From positions 74,197-138,196 of the forward strand of contig CAAGAU010000014.1 in NCBI GenBank assembly GCA_900767885.1: DNA of 64,000 nucleotides. The letters run 5' to 3'. Both the position numbers and the translations under genes were made by a program. Below are positions 1 through 9,162 of this stretch, in pieces. Origin of the DNA: Clostridia bacterium. Lineage in GTDB: Bacteria > Bacillota > Clostridia > Christensenellales > Borkfalkiaceae. Position 1 is the stretch's first letter. The number at the start of each line of letters is the position of its first letter. The notes below the pieces were generated by a model. It was not told the origin of the DNA, did not search any database, and was given only the letters and a program-made list of their open reading frames with translations.

Positions 1-983
1 TGTATGCCGAATATCCCCACCACCCCCACGGAAAGCATATATCCGAAAAAATCTTTGCAATTAACGGCAATTTTTATTCCGCGATAAATAATAAACGAAA
101 TTAACGCAAATAGTGCGACTAATCCTATAAAACCGGTTTCCTCGCCGATAACGGCAAGAATAAAATCGCTTTCGGAAAAAGGTAAAAACCTGAATTTTTG
201 CCGCGAATTAAAAAGTCCCACGCCGAACCAGCCGCCCGAACCGAGCGCGTATAGCGACTGCAAAAGTTGATACCCTTCGCCTTTAGGGGATTTCCACGGG
301 TCTAAAAATGCCGAAAGTCTTTGCAAGCGATACGGCTCGGCAACAATAAGCAACGGCACGCAAGCCGCAAGCGGCAACAGTATGCACAAAAAAACGCTCG
401 TTTTTGTGCCCGCGACGAAAAGCAGCGTAAGCATTAAAAGACCGAAACATACCGTAATGGACATATTCGGCTCTAAAATAACCATTAAACAAATCGCGCC
501 GCCCGACAAAAGCACAGGCAGAACAGTGAGCAGTCTTTTAGGTCGCGACGGATCTTTGCCAAAATACCCCGCGACGAAAACGATGAACGAAAACTTTGCG
601 ATCTCCGACGGCTGAACGGTTATGCCGCCCACCCTTATCCATCTTTTCGCACCGTAATTTTCAAACCCGAGCGGAGTGAAAACGAGCGCGAGCAGAACGA
701 GCGAAACGAGCATCAGCCAAATGCCCGTTTTGCGATATTTACGATAATCGAAAAAAGCCGTAAATACAGCCGCGCCGTAACCGAGCAATAGTCCGACGAT
801 GTGTTTTTGCGCCGAATAATACTCGTTGCCGTAAGTCGCGGCGCAGTTATATCTGCTTGCCGAATACACCGCCGTCAACCCGACGAGCGACAAAACCGCT
901 ACGGCGATAAGCAATAAAATATCGCCGTGCTTCTTTTTGTTTATTAAATTTTCGTGGGAGATAATCGCCTTATTCGTCAGCAT
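1..983 (-). CDS. ftsW: FtsW, SEDS-family septal peptidoglycan glycosyltransferase (partial)
   Basis: This is the N-terminal part (about 327 codons) of a SEDS polytopic membrane protein that polymerises lipid II at the division septum. The C-terminus lies beyond the window edge. After a short basic cytoplasmic tail, many hydrophobic helices alternate with family motifs: the early YSASRY segment, GAKRWI in the first large loop, and YQLLQSLYALGSGGW followed by GVG, the hallmark FtsW/RodA/SpoVE stretch. I chose the ATG at 981-983, which overlaps the end of murD by 14 nt, so translation is probably coupled. The position downstream of murE-mraY-murD favours FtsW or SpoVE over RodA. Confidence 0.9.
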   Translation of the reverse strand, partial: MLTNKAIISHENLINKKKHGDILLLIAVAVLSLVGLTAVYSASRYNCAATYGNEYYSAQKHIVGLLLGYGAAVFTAFFDYRKYRKTGIWLMLVSLVLLALVFTPLGFENYGAKRWIRVGGITVQPSEIAKFSFIVFVAGYFGKDPSRPKRLLTVLPVLLSGGAICLMVILEPNMSITVCFGLLMLTLLFVAGTKTSVFLCILLPLAACVPLLIVAEPYRLQRLSAFLDPWKSPKGEGYQLLQSLYALGSGGWFGVGLFNSRQKFRFLPFSESDFILAVIGEETGFIGLVALFALISFIIYRGIKIAVNCKDFFGYMLSVGVVGIFGI

Positions 984-2322
984 TTATGCTTTCAACGAGT
1001 TTTATGTAATAGTCGCCCCTTTCCTCGAAATCCGTAAATCTGTCGAAACTCGAACAAGCGGGACTTAACAATACCGCGTCGCCGTTTTGGGCTATATACG
1101 ACGCGAGCGCGACCGCGACCGAAAATTCGCTCGCCATAGAAATTGAAGGGAAATTACACTTTTTTGCGCTTTCGATAATTCTAAACGCGCTTTCGCCCGT
1201 GGCGACAACCGCTTTAACTTCGCTGCCCGCTATTCCGTCGAAAAGTTTATCGAAGTCGAGACCTTTATCCTTTCCCCCTACGATTAAAACGGTTGGTTTT
1301 ACCATAGTGGCAACGGCTTTTACGGTTGCGTCTATATTTGTAGCCTTACTGTCGTTGTAATAGTCTACGCCGCTTACGGTCTTTACAAACTGAATACGAT
1401 GTTTTACACCTTTAAAAGTCTTTAAACTATCGACAATCGCGCTCTCGTTCACACCCATAATTTCGGCGACGCACACGGTTGCGAGCGCGTTGTAGGCGTT
1501 ATGTTCGCCGCTTATCGCAAGTTCGCTCGCGTCGGCTATAAATTTGCCTTTATAAAAAATCTTGCCTTCGGTCAAATACGCGCCGTTCACTTCTTCTTTA
1601 GTTGAAAAGTAAACGACTTTGCCTCGGGTTTTTTCGTCGAGATTTTTAACGAGCGGATCGTCGTAACAAAGCACGGCGTATTCGCTTTCGGTTAAATTCA
1701 GCAATATTTTACTCTTGACGAACAAATAGTTTTCCATATTGTAATGGCGGGACAAATGGTCGGGGGTAACGTTTGTAATTACCGCGATATGCGGTTTAAA
1801 CGTTCTTACCGTTTCGAGTTGAAAACTCGAAGTTTCGGCAACCACGACGGTATCGCGATCCAGTTTGTTTAACACCGACGAAAGCGGAGTGCCTATATTG
1901 CCGCACAATTCATTCTTTACCCCCGCCGCGTCGAGTACGGCTTTAATCATAGTGCAAGTCGTCGTTTTACCGTTAGTACCCGTAACGGCGATAACGGGCG
2001 ACAGACACTCGGACGAGGCGAGTTCCAACTCTCCCGTGATTTTTTTGCCGAGTTTTTTTGCGGCGAGCGGTATTTCGTGGTCTATCGCCACGCCCGGACT
2101 TAATACTACTACGTCGATTTTTCGTAAAAGTCCGAAAACTTCGCTCCTGTCGACTACTATCGCGCCTTTTTCTTCGAGCGCGCTCAGATTTTCCCTGACC
2201 TTGTCGTTATCGCTGTCGTCGTAAACGTAGCATTTCGCGCCGCGCGAAAGCAAAAGTTCCGCCGCGCCCATTCCGCTTTTCGATATGCCGACTACTAAAA
2301 ATACGGTTTTCCTGTAATACAT
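970..2322 (-). CDS. murD: UDP-N-acetylmuramoyl-L-alanine--D-glutamate ligase MurD
   Basis: Cytoplasmic ligase that adds D-glutamate to UDP-MurNAc-L-Ala. At 450 aa it has normal length. The N-terminal Rossmann-like domain carries VVGISKSGMGAAELL. The ATP-binding P-loop is TGTNGKTTT near residue 113, followed by NVTPDHLSRH. The C-terminal domain has VLIVGGKDKG and LLSPACSSFD, both typical of MurD. The start has a GAGG ribosome-binding site. The gene lies 10 nt after mraY and overlaps ftsW, so murE-mraY-murD-ftsW reads as one operon. Confidence 0.96.
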   Translation of the reverse strand: MYYRKTVFLVVGISKSGMGAAELLLSRGAKCYVYDDSDNDKVRENLSALEEKGAIVVDRSEVFGLLRKIDVVVLSPGVAIDHEIPLAAKKLGKKITGELELASSECLSPVIAVTGTNGKTTTCTMIKAVLDAAGVKNELCGNIGTPLSSVLNKLDRDTVVVAETSSFQLETVRTFKPHIAVITNVTPDHLSRHYNMENYLFVKSKILLNLTESEYAVLCYDDPLVKNLDEKTRGKVVYFSTKEEVNGAYLTEGKIFYKGKFIADASELAISGEHNAYNALATVCVAEIMGVNESAIVDSLKTFKGVKHRIQFVKTVSGVDYYNDSKATNIDATVKAVATMVKPTVLIVGGKDKGLDFDKLFDGIAGSEVKAVVATGESAFRIIESAKKCNFPSISMASEFSVAVALASYIAQNGDAVLLSPACSSFDRFTDFEERGDYYIKLVESINADE

Positions 2323-2332
2323 TATAACCTCG

Positions 2333-3319
2333 CTAAATAGTTAAAATTATTGCGGTTAGTCCCGCTAAAAGCGTTACGAATTTATACGCAAACGCTATTT
2401 TGGCTTCGCCGTAACCTTTATGCTGAAAATGATGATGCAACGGCGCCATTAAAAATATTCTTCTGCCTTTGGTTATTTTAAAGTAAGCCACCTGCAATAT
2501 TACAGATATGCCCGAACATACGTAAATTATGCCGATTACGGGAATATAAAAAGTATTTCCGCTTACGATAGCCGTAGCCGCGACCGCGCCGCCGAGCGCG
2601 AGCGAACCCGTATCGCCCATAAAAACGCTTGCCTTATGAGTATTAAAAAGTAAATATCCGACAAGCGCGCCGCTTAAACATACCGATAACAAAGCGATAC
2701 CGTCAGCCTCGTCGCCGACCAGTACAAATTGCGATTTTCCGCCCTGCAAGGCGGTAAGAACGGCAAAACAAAGAAAGTATACGTAAGTTACTCCGCCCGC
2801 AAGACCGTCGAGTCCGTCGGTCAAATTAACGCAGTTAGTAGTAGAGACGAAAACGAGTATGGTAAGCGGCAAATACAACCAAACGTTTAAAACTACTTTA
2901 ATATCGGTAAAAGGTATGAAAACTTCGGTAAGTCCGCGCGTATAAGCAAAAACAGATACTATTATAGCTATGACCAGTTCGAAAAACGATTTTTGGAACG
3001 CGCTTAGCCCCTCGTTGCGTTTTAATTTTACCTTGATGAAATCGTCCGTAAAACCCACGGCGGCATATAGCAGATACACCGCGACGCAAACCGCCGCAAG
3101 TCTTTTGTCCGCGCCGCCGAAAACGAAAAACGAGACGAGCGACCCTATGATAAATATAAATCCGCCGAAAGTGGGCGTACCGCTTTTATACTCGTGTTCC
3201 GAAACGTAGGACAAAATGTTTTGTCCCAACTTTAATTTTCTTAAAAGCGGAATAAGCGCGAAACCGACCGCGACCGATACTGCGGCGGCAAGCGCGAAAG
3301 CCTCGAAATATTCTTTCAA
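2333..3319 (-). CDS. mraY: Phospho-N-acetylmuramoyl-pentapeptide transferase MraY
   Basis: Integral membrane enzyme (328 aa, about 10 helices) that transfers phospho-MurNAc-pentapeptide to undecaprenyl phosphate, making lipid I. Family motifs are all visible: TDDFIK near residue 92, NCVNLTDGLDGLAGG near 165, MGDTGSLALGG near 235, and the LHHHFQHKG histidine motif near 293. Its start overlaps the murE stop by four bases (ATGA), which implies translational coupling. In many Firmicutes murF lies between murE and mraY. Here it does not, and the murF-like gene is found at 50000-51565. Confidence 0.96.
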   Translation of the reverse strand: MKEYFEAFALAAAVSVAVGFALIPLLRKLKLGQNILSYVSEHEYKSGTPTFGGFIFIIGSLVSFFVFGGADKRLAAVCVAVYLLYAAVGFTDDFIKVKLKRNEGLSAFQKSFFELVIAIIVSVFAYTRGLTEVFIPFTDIKVVLNVWLYLPLTILVFVSTTNCVNLTDGLDGLAGGVTYVYFLCFAVLTALQGGKSQFVLVGDEADGIALLSVCLSGALVGYLLFNTHKASVFMGDTGSLALGGAVAATAIVSGNTFYIPVIGIIYVCSGISVILQVAYFKITKGRRIFLMAPLHHHFQHKGYGEAKIAFAYKFVTLLAGLTAIILTI

Positions 3320-4779
3320 CCGAGTTCCCCTTGCATTTTCTTTACGATTTTTTTGATAACTTCCGCGTCGACAAAATCGTGTTTAACGCCCATTATCTCC
3401 TGATAAGTTTCCGCGCCTTTACCCGCCACGACGAGCAAATCGCCCTTGCCGAGCATGGTTAAAGCGTATTCAATAGCCTCTTTCCTGTCGGCTACGGTAA
3501 CGTATTCGCGACTTATTTTTCTTACGCCGACCTCTATCTCGTTGATTATCGCACAAGGATCTTCGTAACGCGGATTATCGGTTGTTATAACCGTGAAATC
3601 GGCGAGCGCGGCGGATATTTCGCCCATAACGGGTCGTTTTTCCTTTTCGCGGTTACCGCCGCAACCGAACAGACATATAAGTTTGCCGTCGCAAATTTTC
3701 CTGAAAGACGAAAGCGTGCGTTTAAGTCCGTCGGGCGTGTGAGCGTAATCGAGATAGACTTTACCGCCGTTATACTCGGTAATAAATTCCGCCCTGCCGC
3801 TTACCGGTTTCATATTTTTCAACGCTCCCGCTATTTTGTAAAGTCTTACTCCGATTACGGCGGCGCAAGCGCAGGACGCAAGCACGTTATACGCATTACA
3901 AACGCCGATAAGCGGACTTTGCAACTCATAAATCATATCGAATAAATTTATAACGAAACTTATGCCTTTTACGCTTTGATTAAGATTAACTGCAAACACG
4001 TCGGCAGGCTCGTTTATGCCGTAAGTAACCGTTTTTGCGTCGGTTTCGCGCAAGATTTCCCTACCGACGGAATCGTCCGAACAGATGACGGCATACTTAC
4101 AATTTTCAGCGGTAAAAATGCTTTTCTTAACGGTTTTATAAGCATCGAAGTCGTGAAAATAATCGAGATGATCCTCGGTACAATTAGTGAATATAAGGCA
4201 CTCGAAATATATCCCCTCGACTCGCCTTTGATAAATTGCGTGAGCCGAAACCTCCGTAAATACGACCTCTACGCCCGCGTCGCGCATTTTGGCAAGCGTT
4301 TTGTATAAATCGAGAAGTCCTAAAGAAGTAAGTCCCGTCTGCTCTGAAACCGAACCGTAAGTTACGCCGAGCGTACCTATAGTGCCGGTTTCGTACCCCG
4401 CCCGCTCGAAAATCTCGGATAAAATACGACAAGTGGACGTTTTGCCGTTAGTGCCGACAACTCCGACGATTTTCATATCGTCCTGCGGATTACGATAAAA
4501 GTTTTTGCATATAACCGCCTCCGCCTCTTTTACGTCCTCAACGACAACCGTACATACGCCCGCGCTTTTGGTTATGCGCTCACAAACTATCAACTTTGCG
4601 CCGCGCGCAACGGCGCGCGGCGCATAGTCCGCCCCGTCTTTATTATTGCCTTTTATACAAAAAAACAAACAATTTTCGGTTACTTTTTCGGAATTATCTT
4701 CCAAAGAAAATATTTCTTGCGGTAATTTACCTATAACGGTTTTTATTTTTACGCCCGACAACAATTCTTCGGTTTTCAT
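3316..4779 (-). CDS. murE: UDP-MurNAc-tripeptide synthetase MurE (meso-DAP type)
   Basis: Mur ligase that adds the third stem-peptide residue to UDP-MurNAc-L-Ala-D-Glu. The P-loop is VGTNGKTSTC. The C-terminal motif DNPR (in TTDNPRYEDP) is the established signature for meso-diaminopimelate rather than lysine, so the organism probably has DAP-type peptidoglycan. The reading frame stays open to 4827, but I chose the ATG at 4777-4779 because a GAGGT ribosome-binding site precedes it and a TATAAT-like box (minus strand, 4810-4815) lies just upstream. The protein is then about 487 aa. It is the first gene of the wall operon. Confidence 0.95.
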   Translation of the reverse strand: MKTEELLSGVKIKTVIGKLPQEIFSLEDNSEKVTENCLFFCIKGNNKDGADYAPRAVARGAKLIVCERITKSAGVCTVVVEDVKEAEAVICKNFYRNPQDDMKIVGVVGTNGKTSTCRILSEIFERAGYETGTIGTLGVTYGSVSEQTGLTSLGLLDLYKTLAKMRDAGVEVVFTEVSAHAIYQRRVEGIYFECLIFTNCTEDHLDYFHDFDAYKTVKKSIFTAENCKYAVICSDDSVGREILRETDAKTVTYGINEPADVFAVNLNQSVKGISFVINLFDMIYELQSPLIGVCNAYNVLASCACAAVIGVRLYKIAGALKNMKPVSGRAEFITEYNGGKVYLDYAHTPDGLKRTLSSFRKICDGKLICLFGCGGNREKEKRPVMGEISAALADFTVITTDNPRYEDPCAIINEIEVGVRKISREYVTVADRKEAIEYALTMLGKGDLLVVAGKGAETYQEIMGVKHDFVDAEVIKKIVKKMQGELG

Positions 4780-4819
4780 AACGACCTCGACACTTTTTCT
4801 ACTACTAACATTATAAATA

Positions 4820-4847
4820 AAAATCACCCGTATAATCAGGTGATTTT
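4820..4847 (-). terminator. Rho-independent terminator after uxaA
   Basis: A 9-bp inverted repeat (AAAATCACC and GGTGATTTT, 10-nt loop) is followed on the minus strand by a T-rich run. It lies 31 nt past the uxaA stop. The same stretch runs into a TATAAT box that could serve the wall operon downstream, so the two transcription units meet here. Confidence 0.7.
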
Positions 4848-4877
4848 AAGTCGAATTATGCAGTTTATAGTCAAAAG

Positions 4878-6284
4878 TTATAATGTAACGCCGGTTTTGT
4901 AAAACGCTATCTCCCTTATGTCCTCGCTTTTTGCTTTATACTCGCCGCTTATGCAGGAAATTAAAAGATCGAACAAACCTTTTTCGTCCATAGAAAAGGC
5001 GTTGAAATCTATCCACCCGCACTTTTTCTCGGATAAGGCGTCGTTAGTGGCAATTTTGAGCGTGGGAACGAAAGTCGAAAACGGCGTGCCTCTGCCGGTA
5101 GTAAACAGTACTATCTGCGCTCCGCTCGCCGCCAAAGCGGTTGCGGCTATCAGATCGTTGCCGGGGGAGTTCAACGCCGAAACGCCGTTCTTTTTAACTT
5201 GCTCGCCGTAAGACAACACGTCGGTAATTTTCGTACTGCCCGCTTTTTTTACGCAACCCAAAGATTTTTCTTCGAGCGTGGTTATCCCGCCCGCCTTGTT
5301 GCCGGGACTCGGATTTTCGTATACGGGAAAGCCGTTGTCGGTATAAAACTTTTTGAACGTTATAATCATGTCGCGGTATTTTTCATACACCTCGCGGCTC
5401 TCGCACTTATTCATAAGCAACTGCTCCGCGCCGAACATTTCGGGAACTTCCGTAAGTATCGCCTCTCCGCCGTTTTTAACAACTTCGTCGGTAACTTTAC
5501 CTACGAGCGGATTTGCCGTTATACCAGAAAATCCGTCGCTCCCGCCGCACTTTAAACCTATGCAAAGTTCGCTTAAAGGCACTTCCTCACGACGCAATTT
5601 TTCCGCTTTTAAGCAAAACTCCTCCAAAACGGACAATCCGTAGGAAATTTCGTCGTCAACGTCCTGACAGTTAAAAAAAGCGATATTATCTCTGTTATAC
5701 GGCTTTAAATATTCTTTTATTCCGCTTAACCCGTTGTTTTCGCACCCTAAACCTACGAATAGTACGAAAGATGCGTTCGGATTGAGCGCGACCGAACATA
5801 ACAGTTTTTTAATGTTTTCGTTGTCGTCGCCGAGTTGCGAACATCCGAATTGATGAGTAAGCGCAAAAATCCCGTCTATCGACCCTTTTACAAACTTCTG
5901 CGCGAGTTTTTCAAGCCGACGGCAAACGTCGTTTACGCAACCTACGGTGGGGATAATATAAATTTCGTTTCTTATCCCCGCCCTGCCGTAAGCGCGCCTG
6001 TAGCCCTTGAAAAACGCGCCTTGTTTAATTTCGGTCTGAGGAAATGACGGGGTATACGTATATTCGAAATTCTCGTCGAGGTGCGACTTCAGATTATGCG
6101 AGTGTACCCACTCGCCGCACTTAATATCTCGCGTTGCTCTGCCGATAATTTCGCCGTATTTTATAACAAATTCACCCTTTTTTATATCTTTCAGAGCAAA
6201 TTTATGCCCTGCGGGAATGCCGTTTTTTTCGCACAAATAAACTCCGACGTTGTCTTTTTTGTCAATAATTACGTAATCTTTCAT
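4878..6284 (-). CDS. uxaA: Altronate dehydratase UxaA
   Basis: Converts D-altronate to 2-keto-3-deoxygluconate in hexuronate (galacturonate) breakdown. At 468 aa it is close to the family's roughly 490. The N-terminal 90 residues form the SAF-like domain (VGVYLCEKNGIPAGHKFA; HSHNLKSHL). The rest is the UxaA catalytic domain with RAYGRAGIRNEI, a conserved Cys/His stretch around THQFGCSQLGDD, CGGSDGFSGITANP, and FTTGRGTPF. It overlaps uxaB by four bases (ATGA). The pair is therefore a two-gene operon read away from the AraC regulator. Confidence 0.92.
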   Translation of the reverse strand: MKDYVIIDKKDNVGVYLCEKNGIPAGHKFALKDIKKGEFVIKYGEIIGRATRDIKCGEWVHSHNLKSHLDENFEYTYTPSFPQTEIKQGAFFKGYRRAYGRAGIRNEIYIIPTVGCVNDVCRRLEKLAQKFVKGSIDGIFALTHQFGCSQLGDDNENIKKLLCSVALNPNASFVLFVGLGCENNGLSGIKEYLKPYNRDNIAFFNCQDVDDEISYGLSVLEEFCLKAEKLRREEVPLSELCIGLKCGGSDGFSGITANPLVGKVTDEVVKNGGEAILTEVPEMFGAEQLLMNKCESREVYEKYRDMIITFKKFYTDNGFPVYENPSPGNKAGGITTLEEKSLGCVKKAGSTKITDVLSYGEQVKKNGVSALNSPGNDLIAATALAASGAQIVLFTTGRGTPFSTFVPTLKIATNDALSEKKCGWIDFNAFSMDEKGLFDLLISCISGEYKAKSEDIREIAFYKTGVTL

Positions 6285-7663
6285 AATAAATCTATTTCGC
6301 CGCCGCGAAGTCTTTTAACGTAAGATTTTACGGTTTCGGCAAAACCTTCGTACCTAGTTAAATCTTCACCCCAGACGTTTTCGTCCTTCATAAACTTTAT
6401 TACGCAACCGCCTTGGGCAAAATATTCGAGATATTTTTCGTCGTCATGCATTTCAATCGTTTTAAAAGGCAATTTTGCGTAATACTTTCCGTCCTCGCCC
6501 TTCTGAGCGATTTTATAAGTCGCCATCAAATACGCAAAACCTTTGGTGAGCCTTTCGGGAATTTTGCCGTGTTTTTCGTAATAATCCTTAAAAGAAGGTA
6601 AATCTCTGGCGCGCCACTTGGATATGGAGTTTAAAGCGATACTTGTAAGTTGGTGATTAAGGTAGGGATTTAAAAATCTTTCAGTAACGTCGGCGGCAAA
6701 AGCCGAAGTCGCGGTAATATCCGACGAAACAAAAGGTATTATTTCGTATTTTAAAGTATCTTCGATAAAAGCGCGCATTTTTTTATCGTTCATACAGTCG
6801 TAAACGGTGGTTTTTCCTGCCCAAAGCCCTACGGGAACTAAATTGGTATGACTGCCGTTTAAAACCCTTACTTTACGCTTTTTGTAGTATTTTATGTTAT
6901 CGGTAAGCACCACTTCTATGTTGTGTTTACCCGATTTTATGTATTCGGATATATTTCCTTTGTTTTCCACTGCCCAAAGACCGAAAGGTTCGCCTACGGA
7001 AACGAGAGCGTCTTTTTCGCCGATGAGATCGTATAAATGCCCGCGTGTTTCTTCGTCGCGCGGATAACCCGAAACTATCCTGTCGACAAGCGTATTGCAA
7101 TAATAGTTTTGCGTATCGTTCCACTTTTTAAACTCGTCGGACAAATCCCACAAATCTATATACTTATTTACGCAGGCGTACAACTCGTCAGCGTTGTTAT
7201 CTATAAGTTCCACGGGCATAAGATATACGCCGTCTAAACCAGCGTTGTAGCGTTCCAACAAAAACTTAGTTAGTTTTGCGGGATAAGTTATCCCCTCGAA
7301 ATCGTTAAACTTATCATTCGCGTTAAAGCATATACCCGCCTCGGTAGTGTTTGAAACAATAATTTTTAAATTTTTGTCCTTTGCGAGCGCAATATATTCG
7401 TCATAATTCGTAAACGGCGAAATCACGGAATTTAAAACGTCGATTTTATAGACCGATTCCACCTCTTTGCCGTTATCTACCCCTCGCAAAACTATATGGT
7501 ACTTATTATTTTGCTTTATAAAATTATCCAGCGAGCCGAACGTTATAGGTTTTACTATATCTACGGAATATTCGCCCGAGCCGTCTTTGTTGAGCGCGTC
7601 GAAATACGCGTCGGCAAAAGTCCTTAAAAAATTCCCTTCTCCGAATTGAACAACTTTTATCAC
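6281..7663 (-). CDS. uxaB: Tagaturonate reductase UxaB (altronate oxidoreductase)
   Basis: NAD-dependent mannitol-dehydrogenase-family enzyme that reduces tagaturonate to altronate, the step before UxaA. The N-terminal nucleotide-binding strand reads VVQFGEGNFLRTF, diagnostic for UxaB. The conserved KxRxLNGxHT-type motif appears as KRKVRVLNGSHTNLVP. The frame is open to a TTG at 7696, but a strong GGAGG site sits inside that extension, 9 nt before a GTG at 7661-7663, so I use the GTG (460 aa). Divergent from the AraC regulator and coupled to uxaA. Confidence 0.92.
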   Translation of the reverse strand: MIKVVQFGEGNFLRTFADAYFDALNKDGSGEYSVDIVKPITFGSLDNFIKQNNKYHIVLRGVDNGKEVESVYKIDVLNSVISPFTNYDEYIALAKDKNLKIIVSNTTEAGICFNANDKFNDFEGITYPAKLTKFLLERYNAGLDGVYLMPVELIDNNADELYACVNKYIDLWDLSDEFKKWNDTQNYYCNTLVDRIVSGYPRDEETRGHLYDLIGEKDALVSVGEPFGLWAVENKGNISEYIKSGKHNIEVVLTDNIKYYKKRKVRVLNGSHTNLVPVGLWAGKTTVYDCMNDKKMRAFIEDTLKYEIIPFVSSDITATSAFAADVTERFLNPYLNHQLTSIALNSISKWRARDLPSFKDYYEKHGKIPERLTKGFAYLMATYKIAQKGEDGKYYAKLPFKTIEMHDDEKYLEYFAQGGCVIKFMKDENVWGEDLTRYEGFAETVKSYVKRLRGGEIDLL

Positions 7664-7728
7664 AGTATCGTTCCTCCAGACTGCCTGTTCAGACAATTAC
7701 AGTCGTAGATATTTTAGCATAAATTAAG

Positions 7729-7757
7729 TTGAAATAAAATAGAAAATATGCTATAAT
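7729..7757 (+). promoter_or_regulatory. Sigma-A type promoter of the araC-type gene
   Basis: TTGAAA (7729-7734), a 17-bp spacer and TATAAT (7752-7757). The predicted start near 7764 leaves about 20 nt of leader, with no obvious Shine-Dalgarno sequence before the ATG at 7784. The uxaBA promoter must lie in the same 120-bp divergent region. Confidence 0.7.
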
Positions 7758-7783
7758 TTAAAAAAACTCTATATATCGTAAAC

Positions 7784-8584
7784 ATGAACTTTATAGAAAT
7801 TGAAAGATCCACCAAAAAAGAAAAGTGGTCTATGAGCGAATTACACGCTCATTCAAATTATGAATTATATTTTTTATTAAGCGGCGAAAGACAATTTTTC
7901 GTAGAAAACGTAATGTATAAAATTTCCGCGCCGTGTTTTATCGCGCTTGCGCCCTTTACCGTGCATAAAACCGAGGGCGATAATTTTACGCGCGTAAATG
8001 TAAACGCTTCACCCGACTTTTTCGGCGAAGAAGAAAAAAACATACTAAACGGCATTTGCGGAAAGTTTATAGACCTTAACTGCGAAACCGGCAAAAAAAT
8101 ATTGTCGCTTTTAGCCGACGCCGAAACTATTTATTCCGATAAGCGTAACGCCTCAGCCGTTTTAAAAAATTTTCTCGGCTGCATTATTTATTATATAGAC
8201 GAAATTAAAGACAGTGCCAGCGCGCCGTCGGTAACCGCAAAAAGCGAAAACGTTTCGCCGCTCGCGCTTAAACTTATTGATAAACTGAACTACGACTTTA
8301 TCGAAAGTCCGACTTTAAACGACCTGTCCGCCGAATTTTTCATTTCAAAAGCCGCACTTTGCCGCACTTTTAAACGCGCAATGAATTGCACCGTAAACGA
8401 TTACGTTTTGCAACTTAAATTAAATAAAGCAAAACGGCTGCTCGTTTCCACAAACAAGCATATGGAAGAAATCGCAGCCGAATGCGGTTTTTCATCGGCG
8501 GCATATATGGGCATAATTTTTAAGCGAAAAATAGGGCTTTCTCCGCGAGAATATAAAAAACTGCAGATTTCCAAACAGAATTAG
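7784..8584 (+). CDS. AraC-family transcriptional regulator, probable uxaBA regulator
   Basis: A 266-aa protein with an N-terminal cupin-like sensor (HAHSNYELYFLLSGERQFFVE, residues about 20-45) and a C-terminal AraC DNA-binding domain (about residues 165-262). The two helix-turn-helix motifs are LNDLSAEFFISKAALCRTFK and MEEIAAECGFSSAAYMGIIFKRKIG, ending with the family's SPREYKK. It is transcribed divergently from uxaBA, so I infer that it senses a hexuronate or an intermediate and controls that operon. The ligand cannot be read from the sequence. Confidence 0.88.
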   Translation: MNFIEIERSTKKEKWSMSELHAHSNYELYFLLSGERQFFVENVMYKISAPCFIALAPFTVHKTEGDNFTRVNVNASPDFFGEEEKNILNGICGKFIDLNCETGKKILSLLADAETIYSDKRNASAVLKNFLGCIIYYIDEIKDSASAPSVTAKSENVSPLALKLIDKLNYDFIESPTLNDLSAEFFISKAALCRTFKRAMNCTVNDYVLQLKLNKAKRLLVSTNKHMEEIAAECGFSSAAYMGIIFKRKIGLSPREYKKLQISKQN

Positions 8585-8661
8585 CAAAACCGATAACATA
8601 ATAACAATGCCGTCCGGTTACTAAAATAATATGAACCGTACCAGCCATAAGTGCAAATAAA

Positions 8662-8698
8662 AAAGCGAGATTTCGCCGTAAGGCTACGTCTCGCTTTA
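8662..8698. terminator. Hairpin terminator between araC-type gene and rubrerythrin remnant
   Basis: Inverted repeat AAAGCGAGA / TCTCGCTTT with an inner GCC-GGC stem, flanked by A-rich and T-containing sequence on both sides. It is placed to stop transcription from the plus-strand regulator and from the minus-strand remnant region. Confidence 0.6.
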
Positions 8699-8713
8699 AG
8701 TATTTTACACGTA

Positions 8714-8790
8714 TTATTTAAAATATCTTTCCAGAAGACCTTTGAACGCTTTGCCGTGGCGCGCTTCGTCGCGCTGAATTCTACCTGCGA
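8714..8790 (-). pseudogene. Rubrerythrin C-terminal remnant
   Basis: About 25 codons ending at a TAA (8714-8716) read RDEARHGKAFKGLLERYFK. This is nearly the same as the last residues of the intact reverse rubrerythrin at 10894-11439 (RDEARHGKAFKGLLDRYFGK). Nothing upstream matches the rest of the protein, since a poly-T terminator (8790-8820) replaces it. It is a truncated duplicate that preserves only the last diiron-ligand helix. Confidence 0.8.
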
Positions 8791-8820
8791 AAAAAAAGCA
8801 GGGGCTTAAAAAACCTCTGC
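8790..8820 (-). terminator. Rho-independent terminator downstream of the rubredoxin remnant
   Basis: On the minus strand GCAGAGG and CCCCTGC pair (7 bp, one G-U) around a 9-nt loop and are followed by eight T residues. It ends the rubredoxin-remnant transcription unit and sits exactly where homology to rubrerythrin stops. Confidence 0.7.
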
Positions 8821-8896
8821 ATTTATGTTGTTTATAAGATTGTCCGACCGCAAGCCGTCATTTTTACCGTAGGTCGGCATTTTTGCGTTGAAAAGA

Positions 8897-8992
8897 TTAC
8901 TCTTCCGTAAAAGCTTCTTTAGTAAGACCGCATATAGGTCAAACCCGTCTTTGGGGACGTCTTCCCTCTTGGTGCCTGGAGCGACGCCGGTA
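8897..8992 (-). pseudogene. Decayed rubredoxin copy
   Basis: This stretch aligns with the 3' two-thirds of the intact rubredoxin at 10474-10629, from NGVAPGTK to the final TEE-stop. Relative to the intact gene, one base of the conserved Trp codon is lost (TGG to GG, a frameshift). The first Cys codon of the second knuckle has become a stop (TGT to TGA), and an earlier Trp is Arg. After frame correction the end reads ICGLTKEAFTEE. The N-terminal knuckle is absent. It cannot encode a functional iron site. Confidence 0.85.
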
Positions 8993-9106
8993 TACAAAAA
9001 ATCGGTGAAACGGTAGGTATTTGCGACCAGTTCTATTTCAGTAAAATGTTCAAGGCAAAATACTCCGTTTCCCCACGACAATACAGAAATGAAAACAAAA
9101 TTTTTT

Positions 9107-9149
9107 CGTAAAAACACGTTCGGCAAATTTTGCCGAACGTGTTTTTACG
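9107..9149. terminator. Long perfect hairpin, probable bidirectional terminator
   Basis: Two 21-bp arms (9107-9127 and 9129-9149) around one base give a near-perfect 43-bp palindrome with core ACACGTTCGGCAAA. The outer part of each arm is A/T-rich. It follows the stop of the unknown gene at 9163 by 14 nt, so it probably ends the three-gene cassette. Confidence 0.65.
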
Positions 9150-9162
9150 CTATTATATAAGG

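Noticed and set aside
8618..8640. AATAATATGAACCGT, similar to the MITE end
   Set aside because: Only 14 of 15 bases match and no partner repeat or flanking duplication is nearby. Too short to call a copy, though a relic is possible.
8806..9126. 106-aa open frame overlapping the decayed rubredoxin
   Set aside because: It is made by the frameshifted rubredoxin copy, and its ends fall inside hairpins; there is no RBS and the reading frame changes sense part-way. It is treated as pseudogene sequence.
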